A stretch of DNA of 64,000 nt from Thalassotalea sp. Sam97 (GCF_041379765.1 NZ_CP166919.1:682001-746000); one strand, 5' to 3'. Shown: positions 26,020-35,630, counted from the first letter of the stretch. A program made the numbers and translations. Notes: generated from the sequence alone by a model not told the origin.

Positions 26020-26817
26020 TTAGGCGGTTAATTGGGCGCTTACTTCTGAGTTAAATTGAGTTAATTTAAATACTTGCTCAACATTCATTTCTATTTGCTT
26101 AGCCAAATCGACTTCATCTTGCTGGCGCAATTCGGCCAAGCTTGTTAATACTCGTGGTAATTGTTCAGGCGAGTTATGCTTACCTTGAAATCCGTTCAAT
26201 GGCAATGCTGGTGCATCTGTTTCTAATACAATCGCTTCGATGGGTATTTTGCTCACCGCATCACGAGTTTTGGCCGCTCGTTCGTAGGTAATGGTACCGC
26301 CAATACCTAACTTAAAGCCCATATCAATATACGTCATCGCCTGTTGGTAATTACCAGAAAAGGCATGAATAACACCGCCGTGAGTTACCTTGGCTTGTTT
26401 GAGTTTCGGCGTGATCAAATGATGGCTTTTGCGGTGGTGAATAACCACAGGCAATTGTTGATTGTTGGCGATCGTTAATTGTGCGCCAAAATAGTGGCTC
26501 TGTTTGTCAAGATCATCAATTGCGCCATCAATGCCAATTTCGCCAATTGCGACGAGAGGCTCTTCAGCGGCAAATTGCTCGAGCAACCAAAGGTGTTCAT
26601 CGGTCGCATCTTCGATCCACCATGGGTGCAAGCCTAGGCATGGATAAGCCTGAGGATGACGTTGACATAAGCCTAATACTCGAGGCCAACGTTCGGCGGT
26701 AATTGCAGGGATAATAAAACGCTCTACGCCTTGTTGATAACAGCGTTCGATGAGTATCTCTCGTTCTGCATCGAATTCACGAAAGTCGAGGTGGCAATGG
26801 CTATCGGTGAGGACAAT
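26020..26817 (-). CDS. TatD-family metal-dependent hydrolase with a probable AUU start
   Basis: The frame encodes a complete TatD/YjjV-like hydrolase of about 265 residues: metal-binding DSHCHLDF at the N-terminus, GEIGIDG, VVIHHRKSH, HAFSGN and ETDAPALP. No ATG, GTG or TTG occurs in frame between an upstream stop and the HxH motif, which must be included for activity. ATT at 26817-26815 gives M-V-L-T-D-S-H-C-H-L, exactly the expected N-terminus. The first ATG (26631) would remove the metal site. A sequencing error near the start is an alternative. Members act as nucleases or deacylases. Confidence 0.75.
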   Translation of the reverse strand: MVLTDSHCHLDFREFDAEREILIERCYQQGVERFIIPAITAERWPRVLGLCQRHPQAYPCLGLHPWWIEDATDEHLWLLEQFAAEEPLVAIGEIGIDGAIDDLDKQSHYFGAQLTIANNQQLPVVIHHRKSHHLITPKLKQAKVTHGGVIHAFSGNYQQAMTYIDMGFKLGIGGTITYERAAKTRDAVSKIPIEAIVLETDAPALPLNGFQGKHNSPEQLPRVLTSLAELRQQDEVDLAKQIEMNVEQVFKLTQFNSEVSAQLTA

Positions 26818-26979
26818 TTTATCGCTTATTATAATTATTCTCTATTACGCTAAAATTCATCTTTATTGCATGGTTACTTTGAAGCTAGTTCAAAATTGTT
26901 AGTAATGCCAATAATAACAGGCGGTTATTTATCCATACTGATTTTGCTATTGATTTGTGAAAATATATATTTAGCATAA

Positions 26980-27011
26980 AAAAACGGTGCCGTTATAGGC
27001 ACCGTTTTTTC
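26980..27011 (-). terminator. terminator after argS
   Basis: AAAAACGGTGCC pairs with GGCACCGTTTTT. It lies 16 bases beyond the argS stop and can act on both strands. Confidence 0.88.
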
Positions 27012-27026
27012 GCGATTAAGCGTTGT

Positions 27027-28766
27027 TTACATGCGTTCCATCACTTCAATACCTAGCAGGTCTAAACCTTGTTGTAAGGTACGGGCGATTAACTGACATA
27101 AGCGTAAACGAGATAATTTCACTGGCTCTTCAATCCCCTCTTTTAAGATAGGGCAAGCCTCGTAGAAGCTCATATATAAGCTTGCTAGCTCATATAGGTA
27201 ACTACACAGTAAGTTTGGCGTACAATCAGCGATGACTTGATCAAGCACTTCTTCAAATTGCATTAACTTAACCGCGAGTGCTTTTTCTTGCGGCGCGTCA
27301 ATTAACATATCTTGGTTAATGCTTGCGGCATCGATACCTGCTTTTTTGAAGATACTTTGAATACGCGTGTAAGCGTATTGTAAGTATGGTGCAGTCGCGC
27401 CTTCAAAGCTCAACATGGTTTGCCAGTTGAAGATATAATCCGAGGTCCGGTTCTTTGATAAATCGGCAAATTTAACCGCACCAATACCCACTTTATGGGC
27501 AATTTCTTTACGCTCTTGCTCTGAGAAGTCGGCAATTTTGTCAGCCATAAGTGCTTCAGCACGTGTTACCGCTTCATCAAGTAGCTCAGCCAGTTTCACT
27601 GTGCCGCCCGTACGTGTTTTAAACGGCTTACCATCGTTGCCCATCATCATGCCAAATGGGCAGTGATCATAAGCGGTGGTTTCAGGTAAGAAACCAGCTT
27701 TGCGAGCGGTAACTTCTACTTGTTTAAAGTGCAATGATTGGCGCGCGTCCGTAAATATGATGATGCGATCAGCATTTAGCTCGCCACTGCGGTAGCGACA
27801 TGCTGAAAGGTCGGTGGTTGCATATAAGTAACCGCCGCCTGACTTTTGCACGATAAATACTGACGGTTCGCCGGCTTTGTTGGCCATTTCATCTAGAAAT
27901 ACCACTTTCGCGCCTTGATCTTCAACGGCAATATTTTTCGCCATTAACTCATCGATGACTTTTGGTAGATCAGGGTTGTATGCACTCTCACCCATGATGT
28001 CGCTACGTTTTAAGGTAACGTTTAGTTTGTCATAGATTTCTTCAGAGTGATGGATTGAGATATCGATAAATTGTTGCCATAAGGTCAAACAATCTGCATC
28101 ACCACCTTGAAGTTTTACCACGTAGTCACGGGCACGATCGGCAAAACCGTCTTCGTTATCAAAACGAATTTTGGCTTCGCGATAGAAGTTTTCTAGATCG
28201 GCTAGAGCAGTTTCGGCAACTTCATTGGCAGCTAGCTTATCGCTAAGGTGCGCTAATAGCATACCAAACTGCGTACCCCAGTCACCCATGTGGTTTTGAC
28301 GAATAACCTTTTCACCGCGAAATTCAAGAGCACGTACTACCGCATCACCAATAATGGTTGAGCGTAAGTGACCAACGTGCATTTCTTTAGCAAGGTTTGG
28401 TGCGGAGTAGTCAACAACAACGGTTTTTGGCTCGCTTGCTTGGCTCACGTTTAATTTAGTGTCTTTGCTAGCGATATCGAGTTGGCTCGATAACCAGTTT
28501 TTATCTAAGTGGATATTGATAAAGCCTGGGCCTGCTAATTCGATATTGTCGGCGATGCCATCTAAATCTAAGTTATCAACAACTTTTTGTGCAAGTTCGC
28601 GCGGGTTAGTTTTCAGCTTCTTCGCTGCGCCCATAACACCATTTGCTTGATAATCGCCAAATTGCGGACGAGATGAAATACTTACCGCTGGGTTGGTATC
28701 TTCTGGTAATCCTGCAGCAATCATCGCCGCTGATACTTTTTCACTTAATAACTGACGGATGTTCAT
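27027..28766 (-). CDS. argS: arginyl-tRNA synthetase
   Basis: This class I synthetase charges tRNA-Arg. The 579-residue protein has the N-terminal tRNA-binding Add-1 domain (MNIRQLLSEKVSAAMIAAGL onward), the HIGH motif as HVGHLRSTIIGD in APNLAKEMHVGHL, FKTRTGGTVKLAELLDEA, and the all-alpha anticodon-binding DALR domain ending in EVMERM. As usual for ArgRS it lacks a standard KMSK. It follows prfC on the same strand after a 23-base gap, so co-transcription is likely. Confidence 0.97.
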   Translation of the reverse strand: MNIRQLLSEKVSAAMIAAGLPEDTNPAVSISSRPQFGDYQANGVMGAAKKLKTNPRELAQKVVDNLDLDGIADNIELAGPGFINIHLDKNWLSSQLDIASKDTKLNVSQASEPKTVVVDYSAPNLAKEMHVGHLRSTIIGDAVVRALEFRGEKVIRQNHMGDWGTQFGMLLAHLSDKLAANEVAETALADLENFYREAKIRFDNEDGFADRARDYVVKLQGGDADCLTLWQQFIDISIHHSEEIYDKLNVTLKRSDIMGESAYNPDLPKVIDELMAKNIAVEDQGAKVVFLDEMANKAGEPSVFIVQKSGGGYLYATTDLSACRYRSGELNADRIIIFTDARQSLHFKQVEVTARKAGFLPETTAYDHCPFGMMMGNDGKPFKTRTGGTVKLAELLDEAVTRAEALMADKIADFSEQERKEIAHKVGIGAVKFADLSKNRTSDYIFNWQTMLSFEGATAPYLQYAYTRIQSIFKKAGIDAASINQDMLIDAPQEKALAVKLMQFEEVLDQVIADCTPNLLCSYLYELASLYMSFYEACPILKEGIEEPVKLSRLRLCQLIARTLQQGLDLLGIEVMERM

Positions 28767-28789
28767 TGTCTGTTTGATCTCTATTATCT

Positions 28790-30370
28790 TTAATGTTCGC
28801 GAGTTTTAAGGAACTCAACCTCAGGGTAGCGCTCTTGCGTTAAGTTTAGGTTAACCATAGTCGGAGCGATATAAGTCAGGTTATCACCACCATCTAACGC
28901 TAAATTATCGTAAGCTTTCTTTTCAAATTGCGCCATGATCTTACTGTCGTTACATTGTACCCAACGAGCTGTGGCAACTGAAATTGGCTCGTAGATAGCA
29001 TCAACGTTGTATTCGGTTTTCAAGCGATGTACAACCACCTCAAACTGCAGCACACCAACGGCACCAACTATCATGTCGTTGTTGGCTAATGGTCTAAATA
29101 CTTGTACCGCACCTTCTTCAGAAAGCTGGATTAAGCCTTTTTGTAGCTGCTTAGCTTTTAATGGATCTCTTAGGCGAATACGACGGAACATTTCTGGCGC
29201 AAAGTTTGGAATACCAGCAAACTTCATTTCTTCACCTTCAGTGAAGGTATCACCAATTTGAATTGAGCCATGATTGTGCAGGCCAATGATATCGCCTGCA
29301 AACGCTTCTTCAACGTTGGCACGGTCGCCGGCCATAAAGGTTACCGCGTCAGCAATTTTAACGTCTTTACCAATACGCACCTGGCGCATTTTCATGCCTT
29401 TTTTGTAACTACCTGAGCAAATGCGCATGAAGGCGATACGGTCACGGTGCTTTGGATCCATATTGGCTTGAATTTTAAAAACAAAGCCTGAGAACTTTTC
29501 TTCTTGTGCTGTAACTTCGCGTGTGTCTGTTTGGCGTGGCTGTGGTGCTGGTGCCCATTGAGTCAAGCCATCAAGCATATGATCAACACCAAAGTTACCC
29601 AATGCGGTACCAAAGTAAACCGGTGTTAATTCACCGGCTAAGAACTCTTCTAAATTAAATTCGTGACACGCGCCTTGTACCAACTCCATTTCATCGCGAA
29701 GATCTTCGGCAAAGCTACCAATTTTTTCATCAAGCTCTGGGTTATCTAAACCTTTAACAACCACTTTCTCTTGAATGGTATGGCCTTGACCCGTTCTGTA
29801 TAAAATGGTCTCGTCAGTTAGAAGGTTATATACACCTTTGAACTCTTTACCCATGCCAATCGGCCATGTAATTGGCGCACACTTAATTTTGAGAACTTCT
29901 TCAACCTCGTCCATAACTTCAATAGGATCACGAACATCACGGTCCATTTTGTTCATAAAGGTGATGATTGGTGTGTCACGAAGGCGAGTAACTTCCATCA
30001 GTTTAATGGTACGATCCTCAACACCTTTGGCGGTATCAATAACCATTAAACATGAATCAACAGCGGTTAAGGTACGATAGGTATCTTCTGAGAAGTCTTC
30101 GTGACCTGGGGTATCTAATAGGTTGACTAAGCAATCGGCATAAGGAAATTGCATTACTGAGGTGGTGATTGAGATACCACGATCCTTTTCCATTTCCATC
30201 CAGTCGGATTTGGCGTGTTGCCCTGATTTTTTACCTTTTACGGTACCAGCTTGCTGAATGGCTTGACCAAATAGCAATACTTTTTCGGTGATCGTCGTTT
30301 TACCAGCATCCGGGTGAGAGATGATGGCGAAAGTACGACGTTTGTTTACTTCCTGCTGCTGAATTGTCAT
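28790..30370 (-). CDS. prfC: peptide chain release factor 3
   Basis: RF3 is a GTPase that removes RF1/RF2 from the ribosome after termination. The 526-residue protein has the G1 loop SHPDAGKTTITEK, G3 DTPGHEDFSEDTY and G4 FMNKMDRD, followed by RF3-specific domains ending in YPEVEFLKTREH. The length matches the family (about 529). It is upstream of argS. Confidence 0.97.
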   Translation of the reverse strand: MTIQQQEVNKRRTFAIISHPDAGKTTITEKVLLFGQAIQQAGTVKGKKSGQHAKSDWMEMEKDRGISITTSVMQFPYADCLVNLLDTPGHEDFSEDTYRTLTAVDSCLMVIDTAKGVEDRTIKLMEVTRLRDTPIITFMNKMDRDVRDPIEVMDEVEEVLKIKCAPITWPIGMGKEFKGVYNLLTDETILYRTGQGHTIQEKVVVKGLDNPELDEKIGSFAEDLRDEMELVQGACHEFNLEEFLAGELTPVYFGTALGNFGVDHMLDGLTQWAPAPQPRQTDTREVTAQEEKFSGFVFKIQANMDPKHRDRIAFMRICSGSYKKGMKMRQVRIGKDVKIADAVTFMAGDRANVEEAFAGDIIGLHNHGSIQIGDTFTEGEEMKFAGIPNFAPEMFRRIRLRDPLKAKQLQKGLIQLSEEGAVQVFRPLANNDMIVGAVGVLQFEVVVHRLKTEYNVDAIYEPISVATARWVQCNDSKIMAQFEKKAYDNLALDGGDNLTYIAPTMVNLNLTQERYPEVEFLKTREH

Positions 30371-30599
30371 GGTGTTAAGTTACTCTGTATTAAAGCTATT
30401 AAAACAAGTGGTTAGCGACTGTTTGTTATTCAGTTTTACGACTAACTCGCGCCGTTTATGAAAAAGCACACAAAAGCGCATTGTATAAAGGCGCAATATT
30501 ATACAGAAGATAGTAGTCGAGGGCATTAGCTAAGGATAGAAAAGTGATAATTTTTTCAGGTTATTAGTGGTTAAATCGGTGGCTAAAATAGTGCTCTTG

Positions 30600-31085
30600 T
30601 TAGCCTAGCGATTTTTTCATCACAATGGCATCCTCTTTACCGCTAATATGAGTGGCACTCGGGTAATAGTCTTTACGTCGATAGGTTTCGACAAAACCAT
30701 TTTTTTGGTATAGGTGTAGGGCGCTTTGATTGCTCGCTCTAACTTCTAAATGAATATCGATAACATCGTTTTGCCTGGCTTGTTTGAATAAATCATCGAG
30801 TAAGTGCTGACCTAAACCAAGACCTTGATGGGCTGGGTGCACACAGATTTCCATTAAGGTCATTTCGTCAATAACCCAATCTGCAATGTAAAAACCAACA
30901 ATTTTGCCATGCTCGCTTTGTAATTGTCGCGTGATGTAGCGGCCGCCAATACAGCTTGCCAGTAATTTTTCACTCCATGGGTGGCTGTTACAAGCAACTT
31001 CAATGTCATAAATGGCTGTTAATGATGTTTCGTCAAAACGGGTAATATTCATTATGTTACTGCTGTGATCACTAAGATTTGCCAT
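30600..31085 (-). CDS. rimI: ribosomal-protein-alanine N-acetyltransferase RimI
   Basis: RimI is a GNAT enzyme that acetylates the N-terminus of ribosomal protein S18. It has MEICVHPAHQGLGLGQHLLD, the acetyl-CoA loop, and LEVRASNQSALHLYQKNGF, the family signature, then RRKDYYPS. The ATG at 31085 gives 161 residues and sits 12 bases after the holD stop. An internal ATG at 31052 (MNITRF) would align better with E. coli RimI but has no ribosome site. The holD-rimI order is conserved in gammaproteobacteria. Confidence 0.92.
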   Translation of the reverse strand: MANLSDHSSNIMNITRFDETSLTAIYDIEVACNSHPWSEKLLASCIGGRYITRQLQSEHGKIVGFYIADWVIDEMTLMEICVHPAHQGLGLGQHLLDDLFKQARQNDVIDIHLEVRASNQSALHLYQKNGFVETYRRKDYYPSATHISGKEDAIVMKKSLG

Positions 31086-31097
31086 CAAGCGGTCTTA

Positions 31098-31613
31098 TTA
31101 CGATTGTTGATGTTGACACAAAGCTTGCCACAATTGGCGTTTTAGGTGCCATTGTTGACAGAGTATTGGCAATAATGGCGTTGTTAATATGCCATCGCGA
31201 TAATCGACACTGTCATTATCATTCAGTTGCCATACGAGGCTACCCATCTTTAATTTAGGGTGCAAAGCATGTAAATCGGTGATTTCCACCTCTGTCGCTT
31301 TGATGCCTATCGATAATAATACATCGCGGATAAAACCGTCATTAAGCAACTGCTCTGCTGAGTCTTTTTGAGGTGATTTGTTCGTATCTTGTTGCGTTTG
31401 CGAACTTGGCGATGATGCTTGTGTGTTTGCTTTAGCAGTTTTATCTGCATCAAGCGTTTGAGGTTTAGCTTCGTTTACAGCCTTAAGAGGCGCTTCAGAG
31501 TTACTCAGTGACACTGTTTCGTCTGCCTTGAGATCGTCAAAAAAGCCATCCCGACGTTGCCAGACATCTATGCCCATATGCTGTAAATGAGAAAGCTGTT
31601 TTGTAGTGATCAT
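31098..31613 (-). CDS. holD: DNA polymerase III psi subunit
   Basis: Psi links the clamp loader to SSB through chi. The ATG at 31613 gives 171 residues, longer than the 137 of E. coli. The N-terminal chi-binding peptide (LSHLQHMGIDVWQRRDG) is present. A low-complexity linker rich in Ser, Gln, Lys and Thr (about residues 28-85) accounts for the extra length. The folded core (IRDVLLSIGIKATEVEITDL to the C-terminal LWQALCQHQQ) follows. The position upstream of rimI supports the call. Confidence 0.85.
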   Translation of the reverse strand: MITTKQLSHLQHMGIDVWQRRDGFFDDLKADETVSLSNSEAPLKAVNEAKPQTLDADKTAKANTQASSPSSQTQQDTNKSPQKDSAEQLLNDGFIRDVLLSIGIKATEVEITDLHALHPKLKMGSLVWQLNDNDSVDYRDGILTTPLLPILCQQWHLKRQLWQALCQHQQS

Positions 31614-31867
31614 GGTAAACAAAGTAGCGAGAAAATAACGTTAGCTCAGGTGGATAATAATGACATGCCTAGCGGTTTGACTCAATGACTATTAGCTATT
31701 TAGCGATAACTGAAATCTAAGCCTGTGAGTATTCGATATAAACATTATGACTATCTACGGGTAGCGCAAAATATGATGCTAGAAAGAATGTTTTTCTTGG
31801 CTTTAAAAGAAGTTTATCGGATTGATTAGGATATTAAATGTAGCGAGTACGCTTAGCAGAAAAGAGA

Positions 31868-31944
31868 TGGCAGGGGTGGAGAGACTCGAACTCCCAACCG
31901 TCGGTTTTGGAGACCGCCGTTCTACCAATTGGAACTACACCCCT
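31868..31944 (-). tRNA. trpT: tRNA-Trp (anticodon CCA)
   Basis: The minus strand reads AGGGGTGTAGTT at the 5' end. The anticodon stem-loop is GGTCTCCAAAACC (anticodon CCA), the T-arm is TGGGAGTTCGAGTCTCTCC-like, and an encoded CCA closes it. The 77-nt cloverleaf closely resembles E. coli tRNA-Trp. It is a single tRNA with its own promoter. Confidence 0.96.
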
Positions 31945-31957
31945 GCAATGGCTGTGC

Positions 31958-31985
31958 ATTATACATATGGGTTTTTCGCTGTAAA
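31958..31985 (-). promoter_or_regulatory. promoter of tRNA-Trp
   Basis: On the minus strand TTTACA (31985-31980) and a perfect TATAAT (31963-31958) are separated by 16 bp, 14 bases before the tRNA 5' end. Confidence 0.75.
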
Positions 31986-32045
31986 GAGAAAATTTGCAAT
32001 TTTTTTCTAAGTGGTTAAATAGTGAACCGAAAGGTGTTGTGATAT

Positions 32046-32285
32046 ATGGCTGTATGCATATATGTAGAGCGTGATAAGTCTTATGTTATCTTTGTTAAGC
32101 CCTTGCTAGGTAATGTTTTATTGGTTGTTTTGGCGGTTTTTTTCATCGTTTTCGACTTTGCACAAAATAAAACTATGCGTTTGGCGTTTTTTAGTTTGAT
32201 CTCGTTGCTATTTAGGTTGAATTTTGAACGCTGGCTATTTATGATGAATTTTCGCACTAGGATCAGAGCGTATGTTTTTGCCTGA
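32046..32285 (+). CDS. possible small hydrophobic protein
   Basis: The 79-codon ORF has AAAGG about 11 bases ahead of its ATG. It carries one clear hydrophobic helix (LGNVLLVVLAVFFIVFDFA), a second weaker one, and an Arg-rich C-terminal part. No family is recognised. It lies just before a short ORF with a strong ribosome site, on the same strand. It could be spurious. Confidence 0.3.
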   Translation: MAVCIYVERDKSYVIFVKPLLGNVLLVVLAVFFIVFDFAQNKTMRLAFFSLISLLFRLNFERWLFMMNFRTRIRAYVFA

Positions 32286-32319
32286 AAGTGTTAGTTGTCG
32301 CTTAAAAAGGAGTTTAACA

Positions 32320-32493
32320 ATGAAAATTTTGCAAAAAGTGAGTCGCTGGTTTGTTAAAAGTAACCACCAGTGTGCTCAAAAAGTGGAAGTTGATCTTAAT
32401 TGCGTTGATACCACTGTTGAGCAAGATAGTATATTTGGCGAATTAGAGCGCGATAAGTCGCCCTCCAGACGAACGCCTAATCAGATATCGTAA
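32320..32493 (+). CDS. small protein of unknown function
   Basis: A 57-codon ORF starts at 32320 with an excellent ribosome site (AAGGAG, seven bases ahead). The protein starts MKILQKVSRWFVKSNHQC, a short amphipathic basic helix, and then becomes acidic and hydrophilic with two cysteines (near residues 18 and 27) and a polar tail. No family is recognised. The strong ribosome site is the main support. Confidence 0.5.
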   Translation: MKILQKVSRWFVKSNHQCAQKVEVDLNCVDTTVEQDSIFGELERDKSPSRRTPNQIS

Positions 32494-32921
32494 GTAAATG
32501 CCTGTGAATAGTATTTTTATCTTTAATCGCAATATTTATAGGTAATATAATTTGTCGGGCTTACTCGCCATGGTGACCTTGCCACATTGACAGGCGATTA
32601 GCGATCTTCTTATCTGCACGTGCCCAATCCTAGTCCAGTATAGAGCGACTGTATTAAGGTCGTTTTTATTGTTTACGGCTTCGTTTGTTGTCTTTCATGA
32701 TTATGCGCTTTGCTAGCCGTGTGAATCCTTCACATGATCTGTTGGCTGAGGCTGTAACTTGATAAACAGACGATTCTCGGTCGATTTACCGTGAATTCGC
32801 TTGCCTTAACACCCTGCCAGTTTTAAAATTAGCCGATTTTCAACATGGTTAACGGTTATCAATAACATGACTGTTCGTAACTATGTCGCCGTTTTCCTAC
32901 TATTTTTGATTGAAGGCCACT
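32494..32921. other. intergenic region upstream of queA
   Basis: These are 428 bases without a convincing gene. A weak hairpin with CGAC/GTCG arms followed by TTTTT (about 32646-32667) could end transcription of the small ORF. The queA promoter must lie near the right end, but I could not define it. Confidence 0.45.
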
Positions 32922-33977
32922 ATGCGTGTTTCTGATTTTTCTTTTGAACTTCCTGATGAACTCATCGCTCGTTATCCACAAAAAGAACGTTCTGCGAGCC
33001 GTTTAATGACCGTTGATGGTAATACAGGCGAACTACAGCATCTTACTTTTAATCAAGTTATCGACCAGATTAACCCTGGTGACTTGTTGGTATTTAACAA
33101 TACTCGAGTTATCCCAGCTCGTGTTTACGGCACTAAAGCGACCGGTGGTAAAATTGAAGTGTTAGTCGAGCGCATCCTTGATGATAAGCGTGCGTTAGCA
33201 CACGTTCGTGCATCTAAATCACCGAAACCTGGTACGGAATTACTCTTAGAAGGCAAGGTGCCGGCAACGATGCTGGCTCGCCATGATGCGCTGTTTGAAA
33301 TTGAAGTGCATTCAGACAATAGCTTTTTAGAGGTACTAGAAGATATTGGCCATATGCCTTTGCCACCCTATATTGACCGCCCTGATGAAGACTCAGATAA
33401 AGAGCGCTATCAAACGGTATACAATGAAAAACCGGGTGCAGTTGCCGCACCTACCGCTGGGTTGCACTTTGAAACTCAGTTACTCGATAAGTTAAAAGAC
33501 AAAGGTGTTAACCTTGCTTTCGTTACCTTGCATGTCGGTGCAGGTACATTCCAACCGGTGCGTGTCGACGACATTAAAGATCACGTGATGCATTCAGAGT
33601 ATGCGGAAGTAAGCCAAGAGGTTATTGAGCAAATAACAGCGACAAAAGCTGCCGGCAACCGTGTTATTGCCGTTGGCACCACATCGGTTCGCAGCCTTGA
33701 AAGTGCAGCTAAGCATGCGAAACAGCAAGGCAAAGAGCTATCAGAGTTTGCCGGCGATACCGATATCTTTATCACCCCTGGTTATGAATTTGAATTAATC
33801 GATGCCTTGGTAACTAACTTCCATTTATCGGAATCAACATTATTGATGTTGGTAAGCGCGTTCGCTGGTTACGACCATATGATGAACGCATATAAAGTCG
33901 CTGTTGAGGAAAAGTATCGCTTTTTCTCATACGGCGATGCGATGTTCTTAACGCGTAAAACCGACTCGCACAACTAG
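32922..33977 (+). CDS. queA: S-adenosylmethionine:tRNA ribosyltransferase-isomerase
   Basis: QueA transfers and isomerises the ribosyl part of SAM onto 7-aminomethyl-deazaguanine in tRNA to give epoxyqueuosine. The ATG at 32922, with GAAGG ahead, gives 351 residues beginning MRVSDFSFELPDELIARYPQ. Conserved blocks are LLVFNNTRVIPARVYG, PLPPYIDRPDEDSDKERYQT, GAVAAPTAGLHF, THVGAGTFQPV-like and TNFHLSESTLLMLVSAFAG. It heads queA-tgt-yajC-secDF, though with 124 bases before tgt. Confidence 0.96.
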   Translation: MRVSDFSFELPDELIARYPQKERSASRLMTVDGNTGELQHLTFNQVIDQINPGDLLVFNNTRVIPARVYGTKATGGKIEVLVERILDDKRALAHVRASKSPKPGTELLLEGKVPATMLARHDALFEIEVHSDNSFLEVLEDIGHMPLPPYIDRPDEDSDKERYQTVYNEKPGAVAAPTAGLHFETQLLDKLKDKGVNLAFVTLHVGAGTFQPVRVDDIKDHVMHSEYAEVSQEVIEQITATKAAGNRVIAVGTTSVRSLESAAKHAKQQGKELSEFAGDTDIFITPGYEFELIDALVTNFHLSESTLLMLVSAFAGYDHMMNAYKVAVEEKYRFFSYGDAMFLTRKTDSHN

Positions 33978-34101
33978 ATGATAAATCAATAGATGGGCAA
34001 CGCCACAGCGTTTCCAGCGACTTTAGTTAATACTTAGACCAATTCTAGGTAGTAACGTTAAACAATCACCGTGGCCTGTTTCGCTGCGGTAAGGATAGAT
34101 A

Positions 34102-35229
34102 ATGAAATACGAATTAATTAATAAAGACGGCAAAGCGCGCCGTGGCCGTTTGATTTTTGACCGAGGTGTGGTAGAAACGCCAGCGTTTATGCCAGTTGGT
34201 ACCTATGGTACGGTAAAGGGCATGACCACCGATGAGGTTGAGCAAACCGGTGCACACATTCTTCTAGGGAACACTTTCCACTTAATGTTACGCCCAGGCA
34301 CTGAAATTATCGAACAGCACGGCGACTTGCATGATTTCATGAACTGGCATAAGCCAATTTTAACCGACTCCGGTGGATTCCAAGTATTCAGTTTAGGTGA
34401 AATGCGTAAGATCACGGAAAAAGGTGTCGAGTTTCGCTCGCCTGTAAACGGTGAGAAAATCATGCTAACCCCTGAGCGCTCTATGGAAGTACAACGCAGC
34501 TTAGGTTCAGATATCGTCATGATCTTTGATGAATGTACGCCATATCCAGCAACTCACCAAGAAGCGAAAGACTCGATGGAGCTATCGCTACGCTGGGCAA
34601 AGCGTTCTAAAAAAGCTCATGAAGGTAACCCGAATGCGTTATTTGGTATTGTCCAAGGTGGTATGTACGAAGACCTTCGTGAAGTATCCGCTGCGGGTCT
34701 GCAAGAAATTGATTTTGATGGTTACGCGATTGGTGGTTTATCGGTAGGTGAGCCTAAAGAAGATATGATCCGCATTCTTGATCACACCCCTGACTTGATT
34801 CCTGAGAATAAGCCCCGATATCTAATGGGAGTAGGTAAACCAGAGGACCTTGTCGAAGGTGTGCGTCGTGGTATCGACATGTTTGACTGTGTAATGCCAA
34901 CCCGTAATGCCCGCAACGGTCACTTATTTGTTACTGATGGTGTGGTGAAAATTCGCAATGCCAAAAACAAAACCGATACCGGCCCATTGGATCCAGAGTG
35001 TGATTGTTACACATGTAAAAATTACTCAAAAGCGTACTTACATCATTTAGATAAGTGTAATGAAATTCTGGGGTCGCAATTAAATACTATGCATAACTTA
35101 CGTTTTTACCAGCGTGTGATGCAGGGATTGCGAGATGCGATTGAGCAAGGTAAATTAGACGAATTTGTGGCAGACTTCTACGCCCGTCGCGGTATGGAAG
35201 TGCCACCTTTAAAAGCAAAAGAAGAATAA
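34102..35229 (+). CDS. tgt: tRNA-guanine transglycosylase
   Basis: Tgt exchanges G34 for preQ1 in tRNAs with GUN anticodons, the step before QueA. The 375-residue TIM barrel has the catalytic region LTDSGGFQVFSLG, the nucleophile Asp in FDCVMPTRNARNG, and zinc ligands in CDCYTCKNYSKAYLHH. AAGGATAG precedes the ATG. Confidence 0.97.
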   Translation: MKYELINKDGKARRGRLIFDRGVVETPAFMPVGTYGTVKGMTTDEVEQTGAHILLGNTFHLMLRPGTEIIEQHGDLHDFMNWHKPILTDSGGFQVFSLGEMRKITEKGVEFRSPVNGEKIMLTPERSMEVQRSLGSDIVMIFDECTPYPATHQEAKDSMELSLRWAKRSKKAHEGNPNALFGIVQGGMYEDLREVSAAGLQEIDFDGYAIGGLSVGEPKEDMIRILDHTPDLIPENKPRYLMGVGKPEDLVEGVRRGIDMFDCVMPTRNARNGHLFVTDGVVKIRNAKNKTDTGPLDPECDCYTCKNYSKAYLHHLDKCNEILGSQLNTMHNLRFYQRVMQGLRDAIEQGKLDEFVADFYARRGMEVPPLKAKEE

Positions 35230-35288
35230 CGAGCTTTTACTGGCCTGTTTTTTTCAAATATTAAATTTAATTAAGTTAAGAGGAATTT

Positions 35289-35621
35289 ATGGACTTTTTT
35301 ATTAGTAAAGCACACGCAGCTGCGCAACCACAATCTGGTGGCGGTTTTGAAATGCTTATTATGTTACTGATTTTCGGTGTGGTGTTCTATTTCATGATTT
35401 ACCGTCCACAAGCTAAGCGTGTAAAGGAGCATAAAAGCCTAATGGAATCATTATCAAAAGGTGATGAAGTACTTACACAAGGTGGTGTTGTCGGTAAAAT
35501 CGTTAAAGTATCGACTGAAAAAGACTTCATCGTAGTTAGCGTCGCCGAAGGTACTGAGTTAACAGTGCAAAAAGCAGCTGTATCAGCGGTACTACCAAAA
35601 GGGACAATGAAGTCACTCTAA
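35289..35621 (+). CDS. yajC: Sec translocase accessory subunit YajC
   Basis: The 110-residue protein has a single N-terminal membrane helix (LIMLLIFGVVFYFMIYRPQ) and a cytoplasmic domain with the conserved LMESLSKGDEVLTQGGVVGK. YajC associates with SecDF at the SecYEG translocon. AAGAGG precedes the start, and secD begins nine bases after its stop. Confidence 0.96.
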   Translation: MDFFISKAHAAAQPQSGGGFEMLIMLLIFGVVFYFMIYRPQAKRVKEHKSLMESLSKGDEVLTQGGVVGKIVKVSTEKDFIVVSVAEGTELTVQKAAVSAVLPKGTMKSL

Positions 35622-35630
35622 GGATAGGTT

